Shown here: positions 45,801 through 57,505 of the stretch, piece by piece
Layout of the letters: the number at the start of each line of letters is the position of its first letter
How positions within the stretch are numbered: position 1 is the first letter of the stretch
The notes under the pieces: generated by a model
Database searches by the model: none
Told to the model about the DNA's origin: nothing
What the model saw: the letters and a program-made list of their open reading frames with translations, nothing else
Translations under genes and position numbers: made by a program
Source of the DNA: Odontesthes bonariensis
Lineage: Eukaryota > Chordata > Actinopteri > Atheriniformes > Atherinopsidae
Length of the DNA: 64,000 nt
Assembly: GCF_027942865.1 (NCBI RefSeq)
Contig: NC_134525.1
Coordinates: 22,877,657 to 22,941,656 of the forward strand
Reading direction: 5' to 3'

Positions 45801-48800
45801 TTTACTTGAATAATATACCCCAGGTGTGTTGGGGAAAACCAGAGCTCACATTCAGGTGACATTACCTGAGCTGATTCAGGGCTGGGGCTAGGAGCTTCAT
45901 CATTTTTAAACTCATCTTAAATACTGGTTTGAACCTCCCTCTGGTGTGTTCTGAGTTTCTGTAGAAGTTCACGGTGCAGGGAGAGGGTTTATCATCATCA
46001 TCACCATAAATGTCGTAATATCCCTACCATGGTTCATAAATTACAACAACGACCAGCACTTCCAAGTGCTGAACGTTACCTATACGTGCAGTTTTGTACC
46101 GTCACCGGCGGCCAGTTTTTCTGATTTTTAAAAACTCCGACCTTAACTTGTGTTTCAGGATAACAAAGCTGACGTCATCCTCAAGTACAACGCAGACGAA
46201 GCTCGGAGTTTGAAAGCTTACGGAGAGCTGCCAGAGCACGGTGAGTTGTCGCTAATTCCACCTCCGGTGGGTACGTCAATTTGCACGGTTCCGTCAGGGA
46301 AACGAGCCAAGGAGTTAACTTTTAGCGGTTGATGCCAGGAATACAGAGGTTAGACTGGAGGCGCTTTCACACCAGAGCTGGTTGGTCCGCTTTAAACAGC
46401 CCAGAGTTTGTTTCCTCGGATAGTTCGCTTTGTTTGGGCAGGTGTGAAAGCTCATCTGAACTCTGGTCCACCTGAACATGTGGGTCTCGGTTCGCTTGTA
46501 ATTGGGAAATGCAAACGGACTACCCAGCAAAGCAAAGAGAGGAAGGAGGACAGCTCGCTGCCATGTCTGCTTCTCAGACTGGTTAACACCAAAGTAAAAA
46601 CAGAAACTCCCAGACTGCGAAAATGTGTTGCTCCATTCTTTGTTTTCGTTGTGAAGAAGTCGGCTGAACTATCCTGATGTGAAAGCTCCCTATGACAAAT
46701 GAAGGGGTGGGAACAGGTGAAGGATTCATGCAGTTACAGCCTTTCAACAGCAGGGGTCCTCATTTTCCTTCCTTATAATTCACATCAATCTCAGTTTGCC
46801 ACAAACTGTTTTATTACTGTATTACTGATATATTGCTATTATTTATTACTATTTAATTATTCTGCAGCGATTGCTTTTAATTTTTCATTATTTTCTGAAA
46901 AGGTACTTGCAGAACTAAAAGTTGATCCATTCATTTAATGAAAGTGTTTGAAACACTGAAGCCTGTGTGATTCTGGACCTTTTTACCACATATTTTACGA
47001 CATAAACACCATTTAGCTCTTTGCAGACAGCAGTGTTGTGTCGTACTATTTCACACCAGCTTCCAGAGAGACAAACCTGACCTGTTGACGTCATTTGTGG
47101 CATTTCTTAAGAAGCTTTTGGTCAGGGTCAGCTCTGACTGAGGCTGTTATGACCGTTTATTTGTTCCAAGTTTTAATTTAGTAACAGAATGACTGAAAAC
47201 ATTCGCTTGCTCCAGATTGGACATGCAGACATGAACGATGTCCTTCTGTTGAGGGTAAAAATGAGTATATTTGGTCCTCAGTCAAGCGTCGTCATACTGG
47301 TTGACGTTTCAAACTGGTCTCAGATGTATGCCGGGCAGAAACGTTATTATTTGATGAAATTGTGGATGTTTTTCTAACATTTTTATTGCCATCGTGTTTT
47401 CCTTTTTTTAACATCCAAATCTCTCTTCACAGCTAAAATCAATGAGACGGACACCTTTGGGCCTGGAGACGACGACGAGATCCAGTTTGATGACATCGGT
47501 GATGACGATGAAGACATTGATGATGTGAGTTTTTTTTAACTGTATAATTTTATTTTCTGTAGTTCACAAGTTTAGCTCCTAGAATAAATATTAATATATA
47601 CCATGGTCGTGATTAATTTAACCAGTTTCTCCTAAACAGAGGCTGTAGCTCGTCACCAAATATTGTGTGAATGCATTTTCACCTTAAATTTGTTTCTGTA
47701 GTTTTTTTAATTATGAAAACACGCTGAGATTTTAATTGTAAGTTTGCTTTTAATCGACAAGAGAAAGAACCAGAGAATGTTTGAAGGATATTTGACCATA
47801 TGAAGTTGTGTCATGGGCTTTCGGCGCAGAGGCTACGATATAGACGGGGGCAGCTTGTGATGTCTCACTCACTGATTGGTTCTTTACAAAAATCTGAGCG
47901 GTGCACCTGGCTGCATTTAGGCCGTTGTCCTGACAACATGTTGAGCAGTTGATGCTCAACATTTTGTCAAGGTCACGAATTCGCTGCAGCATCTTTTCAC
48001 TAAGTATTTGCAATGTGAGAACATCAATTTTCCCCCAAAGATCTTGAATCGATTAAGGAGTAGGAACCACGTGTAAAGTCTTCTCTAGCACATCCCAAAG
48101 ATTCTCAGAGGGGTTCAGGTCTGAACTTTGTGGTGGCCATAACACTCCCTGAACTAGTCTTTCACAGTTAAATCCAGACATTGACATCCCGGAATATGAC
48201 GGCTCCACCAGGGAAGAAACAACCTGGTTATTTAATATATTCATATATATTTTTTGGGCTTCTTAGACATAAATATTCTTACACACAAAATATACATCTT
48301 CAAATATCATTTTAGGCTCACGGAACTTGCCAAGCGGTGTCTTTAATTAATCTTTTTACACTTTATAATACGTTTAAGATCCAGTCTGTGGGATGTAGTG
48401 ACATGTAGTGGCATAGTGACATGTAGTGGCATAAACTGCAAACTGCTGCCCGGTTTAACATCATCTTTTGATCATAAATGCTCGTTTAAGGCTCAGAAAA
48501 AAAACAGCCTCTTATTTTTGTGAAGTTCCACACTAATCAAAACATAGTTCTGGTTATTCTATTGCATTTCTGCTAAGACATCCCTCTAAATCTTACATTG
48601 GAACATGAAAATCTTTGTTTGAAAAGCTTGAACCCTTCCTCGGTCATTAGAAACTCCCGCCAGTGCCTTCAAACTTATTTATTTTGTCTGATCTGAAATG
48701 CATTTGGATTTGAAAGAGTTTAAAGTAAAATAGTAAACTTAATACTTAACCATTTGCTGTTTTTAAATCAAATGTATCAATCTTAAGAGAACGCTGGAGA

Positions 48801-48907
48801 ACCACCTATACGGATCAGAAACTCCAGTACCGTCTTTAACAATTCCTAAAACAGGTTGAACAAAGGTTGAATAATTTGTGCTTTCTGCCTTTTCTTCCCA
48901 GATCTAA
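42800..48907 (+). CDS. eif1ax: Translation initiation factor eIF1A, complete, 7 coding exons
   Basis: eIF1A binds the 40S A site, helps recruit the ternary complex and promotes scanning and start-codon selection. Exons: 42800-42815, 43643-43726, 45352-45455, 45659-45709, 46159-46240, 47433-47524, 48902-48907. The joined product has the full family architecture in about 144 residues: the basic N-terminal tail [18 protein letters not shown], the OB fold ([50 protein letters not shown]), the helical region ([14 protein letters not shown]) and the acidic tail [13 protein letters not shown]. All splice sites are GT/AG and phases match. The protein is essentially identical to vertebrate eIF1A. The neighbours match human Xp22.12. 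Confidence 0.97.
42816..45351. other. eif1ax introns 1 and 2
   Basis: Apart from exon 2 (43643-43726) no element was identified. Intron 1 starts CpG-rich, continuing the promoter island. Confidence 0.5.
43643..43726 (+). CDS. eif1ax: eif1ax exon 2
   Basis: Encodes [18 protein letters not shown] to KEDGQ, the basic tail. The Glu codon is split with exon 3. Confidence 0.95.
45352..45455 (+). CDS. eif1ax: eif1ax exon 3
   Basis: Encodes [18 protein letters not shown] to GKLRKK, the first strands of the OB fold. Confidence 0.95.
45659..45709 (+). CDS. eif1ax: eif1ax exon 4
   Basis: 51 nt, [17 protein letters not shown], phase 0-0. Confidence 0.95.
46159..46240 (+). CDS. eif1ax: eif1ax exon 5
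   Basis: Encodes [18 protein letters not shown] to GELPEH. Confidence 0.95.
46360..46689. mobile_element. MITE in eif1ax intron 5
   Basis: Left end ggcgctttcacacca and right end tgatgtgaaagctcc are imperfect inverted repeats. The interior (ggtccgctttaaacagccc, ggacagctcgctgccatg) is a repeat type common in teleosts, with no transposase. Confidence 0.6.
47433..47524 (+). CDS. eif1ax: eif1ax exon 6
   Basis: Encodes [19 protein letters not shown] to DEDIDD, the acidic C-terminal tail that contacts eIF2/eIF5B in the family. Confidence 0.95.
47770..48250 (-). mobile_element. Tc1/mariner fossil in eif1ax intron 6
   Basis: Minus-strand codons at 48053-48170 read [20 protein letters not shown], then WDVLEKTLH: the WPPQSPDLNPIENLW signature around the last catalytic acid of Tc1-family transposases. 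Stops in frame; inactive. Confidence 0.65.
48902..48907 (+). CDS. eif1ax: eif1ax exon 7 (Ile-stop)
   Basis: Acceptor ttttcttcccag followed by ATC TAA: only the terminal Ile and the stop codon are coding; the rest of the exon is 3' UTR. Confidence 0.9.
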   Translation: M

Positions 48908-49610
48908 ACACCTGCTGCTGGAGGGGGAAGGTGGGGTTTTACTAGAGATGCTCCGATTGGGATATTTTGAGCCGGTTCAGCGCACCCATAATTATTTTTA
49001 CTAAGATCAGCCTATGCCAGTCCAATACAGTTTCTTAAAATACAGCATGTTTATTTCAGTCTGTTTACCTTCAGTAGATGTCTTTATTGTTTGTAACACT
49101 TTACAGTTCATTTCACACGGGGTAAACACCATTAGTACTTTGATTTATCGTCACGAATTAATACGAGATGCTGCTTTGGAAACAGTCTCAGTTGTCAGTC
49201 GGAGCAGCTGCAGCAGGCTGCCCATCGACTGATTCGCTCTTCCTGCCTTTGTGCAGTTGGATTGGACAACCCAAGAAAGGCTGCTCACCAGCATCAAAGT
49301 TGGGGTTGAACATCTGGAACACCGTTAGATTATTATTATTTTTTTTTCTTTTACCATTTGCTTCTAACATCATCGAAACGACCATTTTTGCCATCTCATT
49401 CGCTGAGTTTTCTTTCCTTTTTTTTTTTTTTTAAATTTCCTTCATTGTCCAAGGAAACGCTGTTTTGTAGAGACCAACACCGTGACTGCGAAATATCACA
49501 ACAGTTGCGTCATCTTTTAAAAATGTATTTATATTCATTTCACACTATGTGGAATTTAGAAACAGTACAGAATCTCTGGATTCGCCAATAAAAAGATAAA
49601 CCATTTTGTG
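48908..49610 (+). other. eif1ax: eif1ax 3' UTR (proximal)
   Basis: Non-coding sequence after the stop. An AATAAA at 49587-49592 is the first good poly(A) hexamer; another A-rich AATAAA-type site lies near 50245. Human EIF1AX has a long 3' UTR, so a more distal end is possible. Confidence 0.4.
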
Positions 49611-49967
49611 TTCTTTTTCCTCTTTGGGCAGTCTGTGTCGTTGTAGCCTGAGAGACGGAAGGTAAAAACATTTCTTCGATCTGTATTATTATTATTATTA
49701 TTTTTTTTTTTAGGTTTTCTTTCTTTTCAGTTAACGTCATGTTCCACTTACGGCGTATCAAATGAACTATTTGCTCGTTTTGGATGAACTATGGCCAAAT
49801 GAAGGCAATTCATCTCCTGAAATCCAAAAAAAGCATAAAATGTACTTTTCTGTTGATTCCCTTATTTGTGTCTGTCTGTTTCTTTTTTTCCTGAACTCTT
49901 CGCTGCTCACTCTGTCGCTTCAACTCAGTGAAACTCGGCTGGTTGGTCGCTCTGTCTCACGCTAGAC

Positions 49968-50200
49968 CAGCGGTTCCCAAACCTCTTCACCACACACACA
50001 CACACACACACATATCTACACACAAATCTACATCTACACACGTATCTACCAGTAAAACCTCACAGCAGAGCTGTCTGTCTTACACATGTAAAAATCAGTG
50101 ATCTATATACAGCAGATTATATCTATTTCCCGTAGTCCTTCCTCTGGGAATTTCCACGTTCATCGAGGGGGGGCCTAGCACCTCATTTTGGGAACCACTG
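49968..50200. mobile_element. hAT-like MITE
   Basis: Ends cagcggttcccaaac and tttgggaaccactg are inverted repeats of the CAGTGGTTCCCAAA type seen in hAT-derived fish MITEs. The body contains a (CA)n run at 49988-50010. No clear 8-bp target duplication. Confidence 0.6.
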
Positions 50201-50637
50201 CTCTTCTCCACACAGGGCTTGTTGCTGTTGTTCCTGTAACTGAATTAATAAAAAAAAATGTACAATGATGTTTGAAGGCTGGGTTTCCAATAAAGATCTT
50301 AACTCCACTGACCTGGCTGGTGGTTTTTGGGCGCCTAACGCACTTCCTGTGCCGGTCTGATGGTGGCAAGATTGAGCTAGAATACCAAGACCTCAGAGCA
50401 TCTAGGGTCTTTCGGCACAAGCCTGCTCACGTGATTTTTTTAATTTTTTTTTCCCCTTAAACTGTGGACAAAACGTCCCCCATGACGAGCTGACGTGGGG
50501 AGCCCACCAGCTCTAGAGCCACCAAGTCTGGATTCTGACCTGCTGGCTGTTCTTTTCTGTGCAATGACTTCTAGTCTCTTGTATTAGTTTTATATTCTTT
50601 TCTTTGTCTTGGTTTTTGTCTCGTGCTGCTGAGGCAG

Positions 50638-50748
50638 GTCCTGGAAAAAGGGAGGGAAAAGCTGCGTTCTTCTGGAGTATTTGCCGATAAAGGCTTTATC
50701 AGGACACTGACCAAGAATGAACAATACACACAGATGAGGTCACACATG
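50638..50748 (+). CDS. Exon-like segment of unknown gene
   Basis: A pyrimidine-rich tract ending in gaggcag precedes 111 nt that are open in phase 0 (VLEKGREKLRSSG to YTQMRSHM) and stop at a GTAGGA donor. 37 codons, phase 0-0. I do not recognise the peptide. It could be an alternative exon of map7d2, a lineage-specific exon, or chance within the long 3' region of eif1ax. Confidence 0.25.
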
Positions 50749-50749
50749 G

Positions 50750-53700
50750 TAGGATCGTTTCAGGGAAAATCATCCAGTCTTGTAAAAGTAGGATGAAGTC
50801 CACAGTCAAGATAATTTGTGAAGTTTGATATTCTATCTTTAATAATTAAACCTTTGTTTTTCTTCCCTGCATGCTGGGAAAATTAAGGTGGTTATGGGTG
50901 ATGTCAAAGGAGCTATTTTCCCTTCCACAAAGGACTTTTAAGCAAGATGTTCCTGCCATTTCAACAAGTTTCTTCAAAGATCTATAAAAACATGGTTGTT
51001 TGAAGCAGCATGAATGGCTCTCCATAAAGCCGTTAAGAACATGTTAAAAGAAAAGTCTGTTTACGTAATCTTTGAATTTCTCTTTATTGAAATGTGTTAT
51101 CTCAGTTGGCTACAAAATGTTAGCTTCTTACATAAAACCATGAAACAAAACCATGTTTTGCGGCAAAGTGGAAGCAGAAATGAAATTTTTCAAACACGGA
51201 ACATTTTAAGTGCCGCTTAGGCGCTTAAACACAAACCACACTCTGCTATGTAGATTGTTTGTCCTGGCCGGCAGTTGGAAATCACCTTGTTTGTGTTGAA
51301 ATATGATTAAAGGTGACATGTTATGGAAAAATACCTTTTTTTTGCTCTTGGGAGCAAATATTTGGACGTATGAAGTCACCAGCAAGTGTAAAACACAACC
51401 CAAGTATTTCATTTTAGTTTCCCATTGTTTGAAAGATCCTCATTTTAACGAGCCCATCTGATTTTCATCTTAAAATTACATCACTTGTCAAGTTCAGCCA
51501 CCTCCTCTGCTAAGCTCAGAAAGCTCCTTTCTGTGGCCACCTCTGTCTGTTCTCTGCTGGATCTAAAACGTCCTCAGGCAGAGCAGAGGGATGATTTTCG
51601 GTGAACAATGCGCTGATGGTTCTTCAGACGGAGGACATTTTCAGGTGAACAGAGTTTTGTTTTCATGTCTGTGGTGAAATTTCTGTCTGTGTGTTGATCC
51701 TTTCTGATGTGGTTTCTCCTACATTCCCTGATCTCCTGCTCACGGATGTGTTTTTTCTGCCATTCTTCTTCCAGATGTTTTTTTTTGGAGTACACGTTGC
51801 AGCCATTCTCCACCCCAAGTCTTCTCTTGTTCTCTTGGTCAAATGTTTTTTTTTTACTCGGAGATGGGTGGGTTCAAACAAAAGGTTCTTTTAAGTTGTG
51901 TTCCAGATCCAGATGTAAATACCTTGAAATTAAAGTCGAAATGATCAGCTCTTATTCATCTGTTGATGTCAAACCCAAATGCTTTCAGTCTTCTGCAAAA
52001 AGGAATTGTGCTCACTGTTCCAATACTTTTTTGGAGGAGAGTGTAGATGTCTTTGTGTGGGATAACAAACGACCAGCAGATCAGTCTTTCCGGAACTTAA
52101 AGGACAAAAGTTAGACGAGAATCTTAATCGAGTTAGGTTTATTTGGTTTCTGGGTACCAAAAGATAGAATTAAAAAGGGCCAATCAATTCTGTGTTCTCT
52201 CTGGATGTTTATTCAGCCCCAAATATTAGATCTGGTTACAAATACAGTGAGTGGTCTTGGTTGTTTTCTGGTGGCCTTTGTTATTATTTTTCTTAGCGCT
52301 GTCGTCACACATGACTCAGAAAACATGTCACAGCAGTGGCACTGACCCATATTAACACTGCAATAACTATGACGTAAGGTTGCCGCTGGGACTCGCTTGT
52401 TCTTGGCATGTGCGCTCCGGCACGAGCCAATTTGACAGATAAAACGATCAGCCACGTGAGAGAGGGATAGAAAAGGGAATAACAGACCATATAAATTACA
52501 TGAAATGCTATTGTTGTTTGGTAAAGCCATTTTGAACTTTATTTAGCCAAAAGAATCTCTGACTTTTCCGCCACGTTGCTAATAGTATTGGGCAACAGCC
52601 TATCTGGTTGCTAAGCGACGAATAGCGGCATAAACTGGCGTATTAATATGTAAATTAGCTAACTGCGAAGCGGTCACATCTTTATGTATCTGTGGTGAAG
52701 AAGCCGAGATATTAACATAAATATTTTTTTAATTCTAATAACTTTTAAAGAAAAATACAACATATTTACAGACTAATATAACTGTGGGTCACATTTTAGT
52801 AATTATTTATAAATTTCATTAAAAAAAATAAAAGGTAATGTTTGATATGGTGGAAAGTGGACCTGACAGTTAACTGTTTTCGCCCTGAAGGCTATCGGCA
52901 GTGAAAAGTGTACACAAGATAAATATAGCTTCTGTTTTATGACATCATTTTCAATGATGCTGGTCCCCCTCCCCACTCTGTAGGTGTAGCAGAGGCTCTG
53001 CGCTCCTAGCATCCGTTTCTCCTCCGTGTTTCCCTGTGTCACTGTGTCCAACCGGCGGTTACCTCAACTAAACGGTCAAAATACTCGATGACCCAAGTGG
53101 CTCCAGAACGCGTTGACATGACAGGTGAAGAACATATGTGCTCACGTTTTTATATCTCTGTCATTTGGAGTAAATGTCTAGAACTGGAGGATATTTTTTC
53201 TGGTTTTCCGTAGACACCTATAGGATAAGAGGAGGCACTAGATAGCTCCTAGAGCATCGATCCACTGTGAAAGCTGTATTAGCTGCTGGGTCCACCACAG
53301 CCTCGGTACTGCAATGCTGTGCTTTGTTCTTGATATTTGTTTTTTTAAAGATATCTTAACCACCTAAAGGATTATCTTAAGGCAGGTTTCTTACAGTCAA
53401 TCTAGTAATGTATTTTCCATTTTATTGTTATTATTAATTATTATCTTTAGTTATTAAGTTATTGAATGGATTGATTAATTTTGCTGTTAATACAGTATTT
53501 TCAGTCTGTTTCAGTTGTCCAAAGACGAGTAATATGTTGTCAGGGCATTAAAAAAAATGTACGCATTCATATAGCCTATTTTGATGTCAATATGTTTCTA
53601 TGTGATGCAAAACTATATGTAGATTCCATTTAATTACTAGAGGCTGTTGAAGAGGATGTTCTTTGAATCTGATGTGTTTTTTTTTATTAATAAGGTGTTG

Positions 53701-55590
53701 ATATGTCACGCATATTAAAATGAAATCAAGCCTTTAAGTCGTGATTCAGCTGATCTTTTCCTGTGATGTAATTTCACTTGAGATCAAGCAAAGTAGAACC
53801 CAGGAGATGCTTTGGACTAAGCTGAGATTTGCATATATTTGCGTATCTAATGTCTGCACAGAGGATCTTTTTTGGCTGAATCCCGTTGCGTGTTCGCAGA
53901 CATCTGTCTTCTGGCTGCTTACATGTCACTTCGACAGACTGAGATTCAGAGACACAACAAAAAAAGGGCTGGAGGTCACACTCAGGGGTATTGAACTGAC
54001 GATTGACCCGAAAACCAATACAGTGACTGACAGGCGATTTATTCAATATAGATGCCATGCAGAAGTGCATGTGATTGCTGTCCTTTGAGCCACTTCCATG
54101 TTGATATACAGGAGTCACGTTCACCACTAGCTTTATGTTTAGCTGTATCTGCCTTTTGGGCAGTGTGACATGAATCATGTGTCATGTATGACTCTCTAAA
54201 ACACAGCTCTGGTCCCGCCTCCTGAACCACTGCTCACCAACAGGCATGTGTCTCCTTCACGATCACCATCCAGCCCTACAGGTAAGCATCTAATCGCATT
54301 ACATCCTTTAATTTATTCCTGGTGGCTTCATAATCCAAGATATCACAAACAAGAAATACAGCAGCTTCAGAAAAGTATGAATGCTTGAAGTATGTACAGT
54401 GTTTGAATTACCACCAAGGGGTCTTCCTCAAATAAATCTTCATATTTGTATTATTTAGTTGTATGCTGTTTGTTAGATGAAGGGTTAGCGCTTGCCCCTT
54501 AGCCACCACATATTAGCCTCGCATGACAGGCTGCGCAAACAGCGCAATCGCCGCACAGGGAGCGCCGATTTGCACCAGTCTGTGTCCTACTGTCAGTATT
54601 TGACAACCTCTGGCAATGGGATTGCGCTTCAAATGCCCCGGAGTTCCCCTTTAATGGAAAGACAGTCCTAAAATAATGAGTTATGATGATGTCAGTTTTA
54701 ATAAACTAATATAGACTGCTAACTACGACACCAACAACAACCCCAGGCCTGGTGTCATGGTGCATGTTGTCCCCTCTTTCATGTCCTCTTAGCCCCCAGC
54801 TGGTCGAGACAGATGGCCACCGTTCCTGGTTCTGGTTCAGATGGAGGTTTCTTCCTGTTAAAAGGGAATTTTTTTTGGATTGTGTCTTTGAAGTGTGTTG
54901 AGAAGACATTTGTTAGGATTTTGTGCTTTCTAAATAAAACTGAATTGAATTAACAACTCATGTAAATCTCTCTAAAACTCATTATTTTGAGTGTGTATCA
55001 CCATGGCCAACATGATTCTTAAAGTCTTAAAATGGGATACAGAACAATGAAAAAGGGATTGGATGTCCTTTTTTTCCCATTTGTATATAAAATGAAAGTG
55101 ACTAAAACTCCTATACATGTCCCCCACAAACCAGCCACTCTCTACTTATTCTGTTTTTTCAGTTCCTAAACAGATATTAGGAATCTTTAAGATTTAAGAT
55201 TTTTACAGTCAGAAGGATCTTATGTTGAATCCTCACAGCCACCCAACCAACTGACCGACATGAAAAAGACCTCAATCTCGTGCTTTATCAATTAACCCTA
55301 AAATCCTGATTTGAAGGTCCCCATGTTGGAGACATTTGTTACAGCAGTTTCCAAGGAAAAGCTGAATATTGTACAGAAACAAGGAGAATTTGGAGGTTAT
55401 TTGCGACACACCAGATAATTTATTTTTCCATAAAGACTTCTGGCAGCACGATTCATTAGTGTAGCAGGATTAACATGGACACCACTTACCTTTTTTTATT
55501 TTGAAAGAGACGAATTTGTCAATGGTGATGCTAGGGTTTTTGGGAATGTACTTAATTCCCACCTGTGGCGCTCTGATGTGCGTGCAGGGC
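50750..55590. other. Spacer between eif1ax and the MAP7 exon
   Basis: No certain gene. Sequence at 51310 (aaaggtgacatgttatgg) looks like a MITE end. Short exon-like pieces with good splice sites occur at 54244-54281 (38 nt) and after an ATG at 53089 (ATGACCCAAGTGG then GTGAAG), neither with homology. Confidence 0.4.
54745..54955 (+). repeat. Dispersed teleost repeat, copy 2
   Basis: ggttctggttcagatggagg, tttcttcctgttaaaaggg and a 3' end aaataaaactgaattgaatt. Inverse-oriented relative of the copy at 33485-33785. Confidence 0.55.
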
Positions 55591-55598
55591 TGTCGCAG

Positions 55599-55748
55599 GT
55601 GCTGCAGAACAAGGAGCGCCGCGCGCAGCAGCAGCTGGAGCGCAGCGCCGAGGAACGAGGGAGAAAGATGGATGACCAGAGGAGGAAGGAACAGCAGCGC
55701 CGAGCGGCTGCTGAGGAGAAGAGACGACATCAGCTAGAGGCAGAAAAG
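55599..55748 (+). CDS. map7d2: MAP7-family coiled-coil exon, probably map7d2
   Basis: 150 nt, phase 0-0, AG acceptor and GTCAGA donor. Encodes 50 residues of charged helix (VLQNKERRAQQQLERSAEER, then KMDDQRRKEQQRRAAAEEKR) that match the microtubule-binding coiled coil of MAP7 proteins, particularly the EEQR-KEEQRRAAVEEKRRQ block. MAP7 proteins bind microtubules and recruit kinesin-1. Position downstream of eif1ax on the same strand matches human MAP7D2. Adjoining family exons (the upstream DERQRLAKERREER block and the downstream RWSWGG block) were not found within the window, so this is one exon of a gene with unusually long introns, or an isolated relic. Confidence 0.65.
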
Positions 55749-56852
55749 GTCAGAGGTCACGACACATTAACGATGCATTCAATGCCATCAGAAGAGGTCA
55801 GAAAACAGGATGACGATCCAGTGTTTTAGAATGACACTTAAAGCTAAAGATGGGTAATAATCATGAAAATATTCATATAACATTAATATGAAACGATGTC
55901 GAATACTCAAATTCCTGCGGTGCTTTGATTTGTGACATGAATCTTTAGTTGTTAATTGTCGTGTTAAGTGACACATTGTGTGTTGTAAACCTTGAACACA
56001 AACAACTTCACTCGAGTTTGTGAAGTATGAAGTAAAATAATTATTTATTTTTTTATTTTTTTAATCATTCGGTCAAGTATGATACAATCAGGAATATAAC
56101 CAAGCATCAGTCCCAATCATCTGATATTTTACAACACACCCTGTTTGTCAAAGCATCCTTTTACAATTAAAACAACTTATTAACATGTTTATTGACCAGC
56201 TTTTGAACAAAATCAATCAGATTAGAATGGTAGCAGGTTAATGTGGATGTATGGTTAAAAACTCCACAAGAATATAATTGTTATAGATATTAGGAAATCA
56301 GAACTTTAGAAGGATTTTCTTTGAAATAATCATTGAATACAACATCTCTATATAACCATAATGAAGTGAGACTGTTGAGACGCAGTTCAGTTTAAATTAT
56401 TCTGAACTACCTTTCAGCCCTCAACAGCTCTTATGTCCTTTAATAAATCAGTTACAACCGTCTTATCCTCCAAATGGCCACATTATGCGTTCCTCTGTCT
56501 CTTACCTTTTCAGCTTTCCTCTCCACCTCTCGCTTGTTGACATTTTCAAACTTTGACCAGTGCAGCTGGAAAAACATCTGTGATAAAAAGCTTTGCTTTC
56601 CACGAGTGATCACTCGTGGCTTTTTTCCGTTCGCCCTCTGCCCTCTCACTCTGAATTAATTGTGTCGATCTATAACCGAGTCTACAAACAGCTGAAAACA
56701 CAGAGGCTCTAATGGCTTTCTGTCAGCTGACCAATGGTGTGCATTCAGCTGAAGCATGAAGAGTTTGGATGGTTTTCTGCCCCAACACGTTATTGTTTCC
56801 CCAGAGCCACGCCCTGTCTTGAGTCGTGTGTACTACGAAGCGAGATCGATAT
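55749..56852. other. AT-rich spacer with a 20-bp palindrome
   Basis: No exon downstream of the MAP7 exon was recognised here. ccacgagtgatcactcgtgg at 56600-56619 is a perfect palindrome followed by six T after gc. Confidence 0.5.
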
Positions 56853-57500
56853 TGTTACGTCCCCGTTTATGCGAGGGGTGGAGGGAAGTAACATAAAAGA
56901 TGTCCAGATGGTCAGTTGGAGTTTAAAGCTTTATTAGGGTGACAAAGACAAGATAAACCAGAGGAATTAAGGGCGGAAGGTGCAACTCAAATCAATAAAT
57001 AATCAAAACATAAAAAGCATCTTCCTTAATATTTAAAAAAACTAAACTACTAAGAAAGGAAAAAACCAAAAAGCCTCTCTAAACTCTAAACAAACAGAAA
57101 ACACACGAAGAGAAGAGACTTCTAAACCTAAACTATAAAAGGTACAAAAGTATTAAACGAGTGCTGAAACTAATTAATCTTTAGCCCAGCCTCTGAAACA
57201 GTTTTAAGTTGTGTAACGAAAGGACAGCATCACTCAGAGTAACCACGATCGACAACAAGATAGCAGCACTATCACAGGTGAACCAAATCAGAGAGCAAAC
57301 TGCACACCAAGCTGCACCAAATTAGCCTCTTCAGGATCCTTTTATAGTCGTAGAGGTTTGTCATCAGCCATCAGGAGTCTGGAGGCCAGTCCAATGGGCA
57401 GACCGGTCAAGGGAGCCAATCCTTATTGAGTGCTGACACACTTGTCTTTGCATGAAGGGGGGAGGTGGACATACTTCCTCAGAGGCTAAGAGCCCTAACA
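56853..57500 (-). mobile_element. Solo LTR with 5-bp target duplication
   Basis: The 648-bp segment starts TGTTACGT and ends CCCTAACA, an inverted TGTTA/TAACA pair, and is flanked on both sides by GATAT (56848-56852 and 57501-57505). Read on the minus strand it has LTR order: a TATAAAAGG box (about 57340), then an AATAAAGC poly(A) signal (about 56930) before the end. No internal gag/pol and no second LTR, so it is a solo LTR of probable Ty3/Gypsy type. Confidence 0.85.
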
Positions 57501-57505
57501 GATAT

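Noticed and set aside
53741..54088. 115-codon plus-strand open frame as a gene
   Set aside because: No homology, no splice context, composition like the surrounding non-coding DNA, and an equally long frame overlaps on the other strand.
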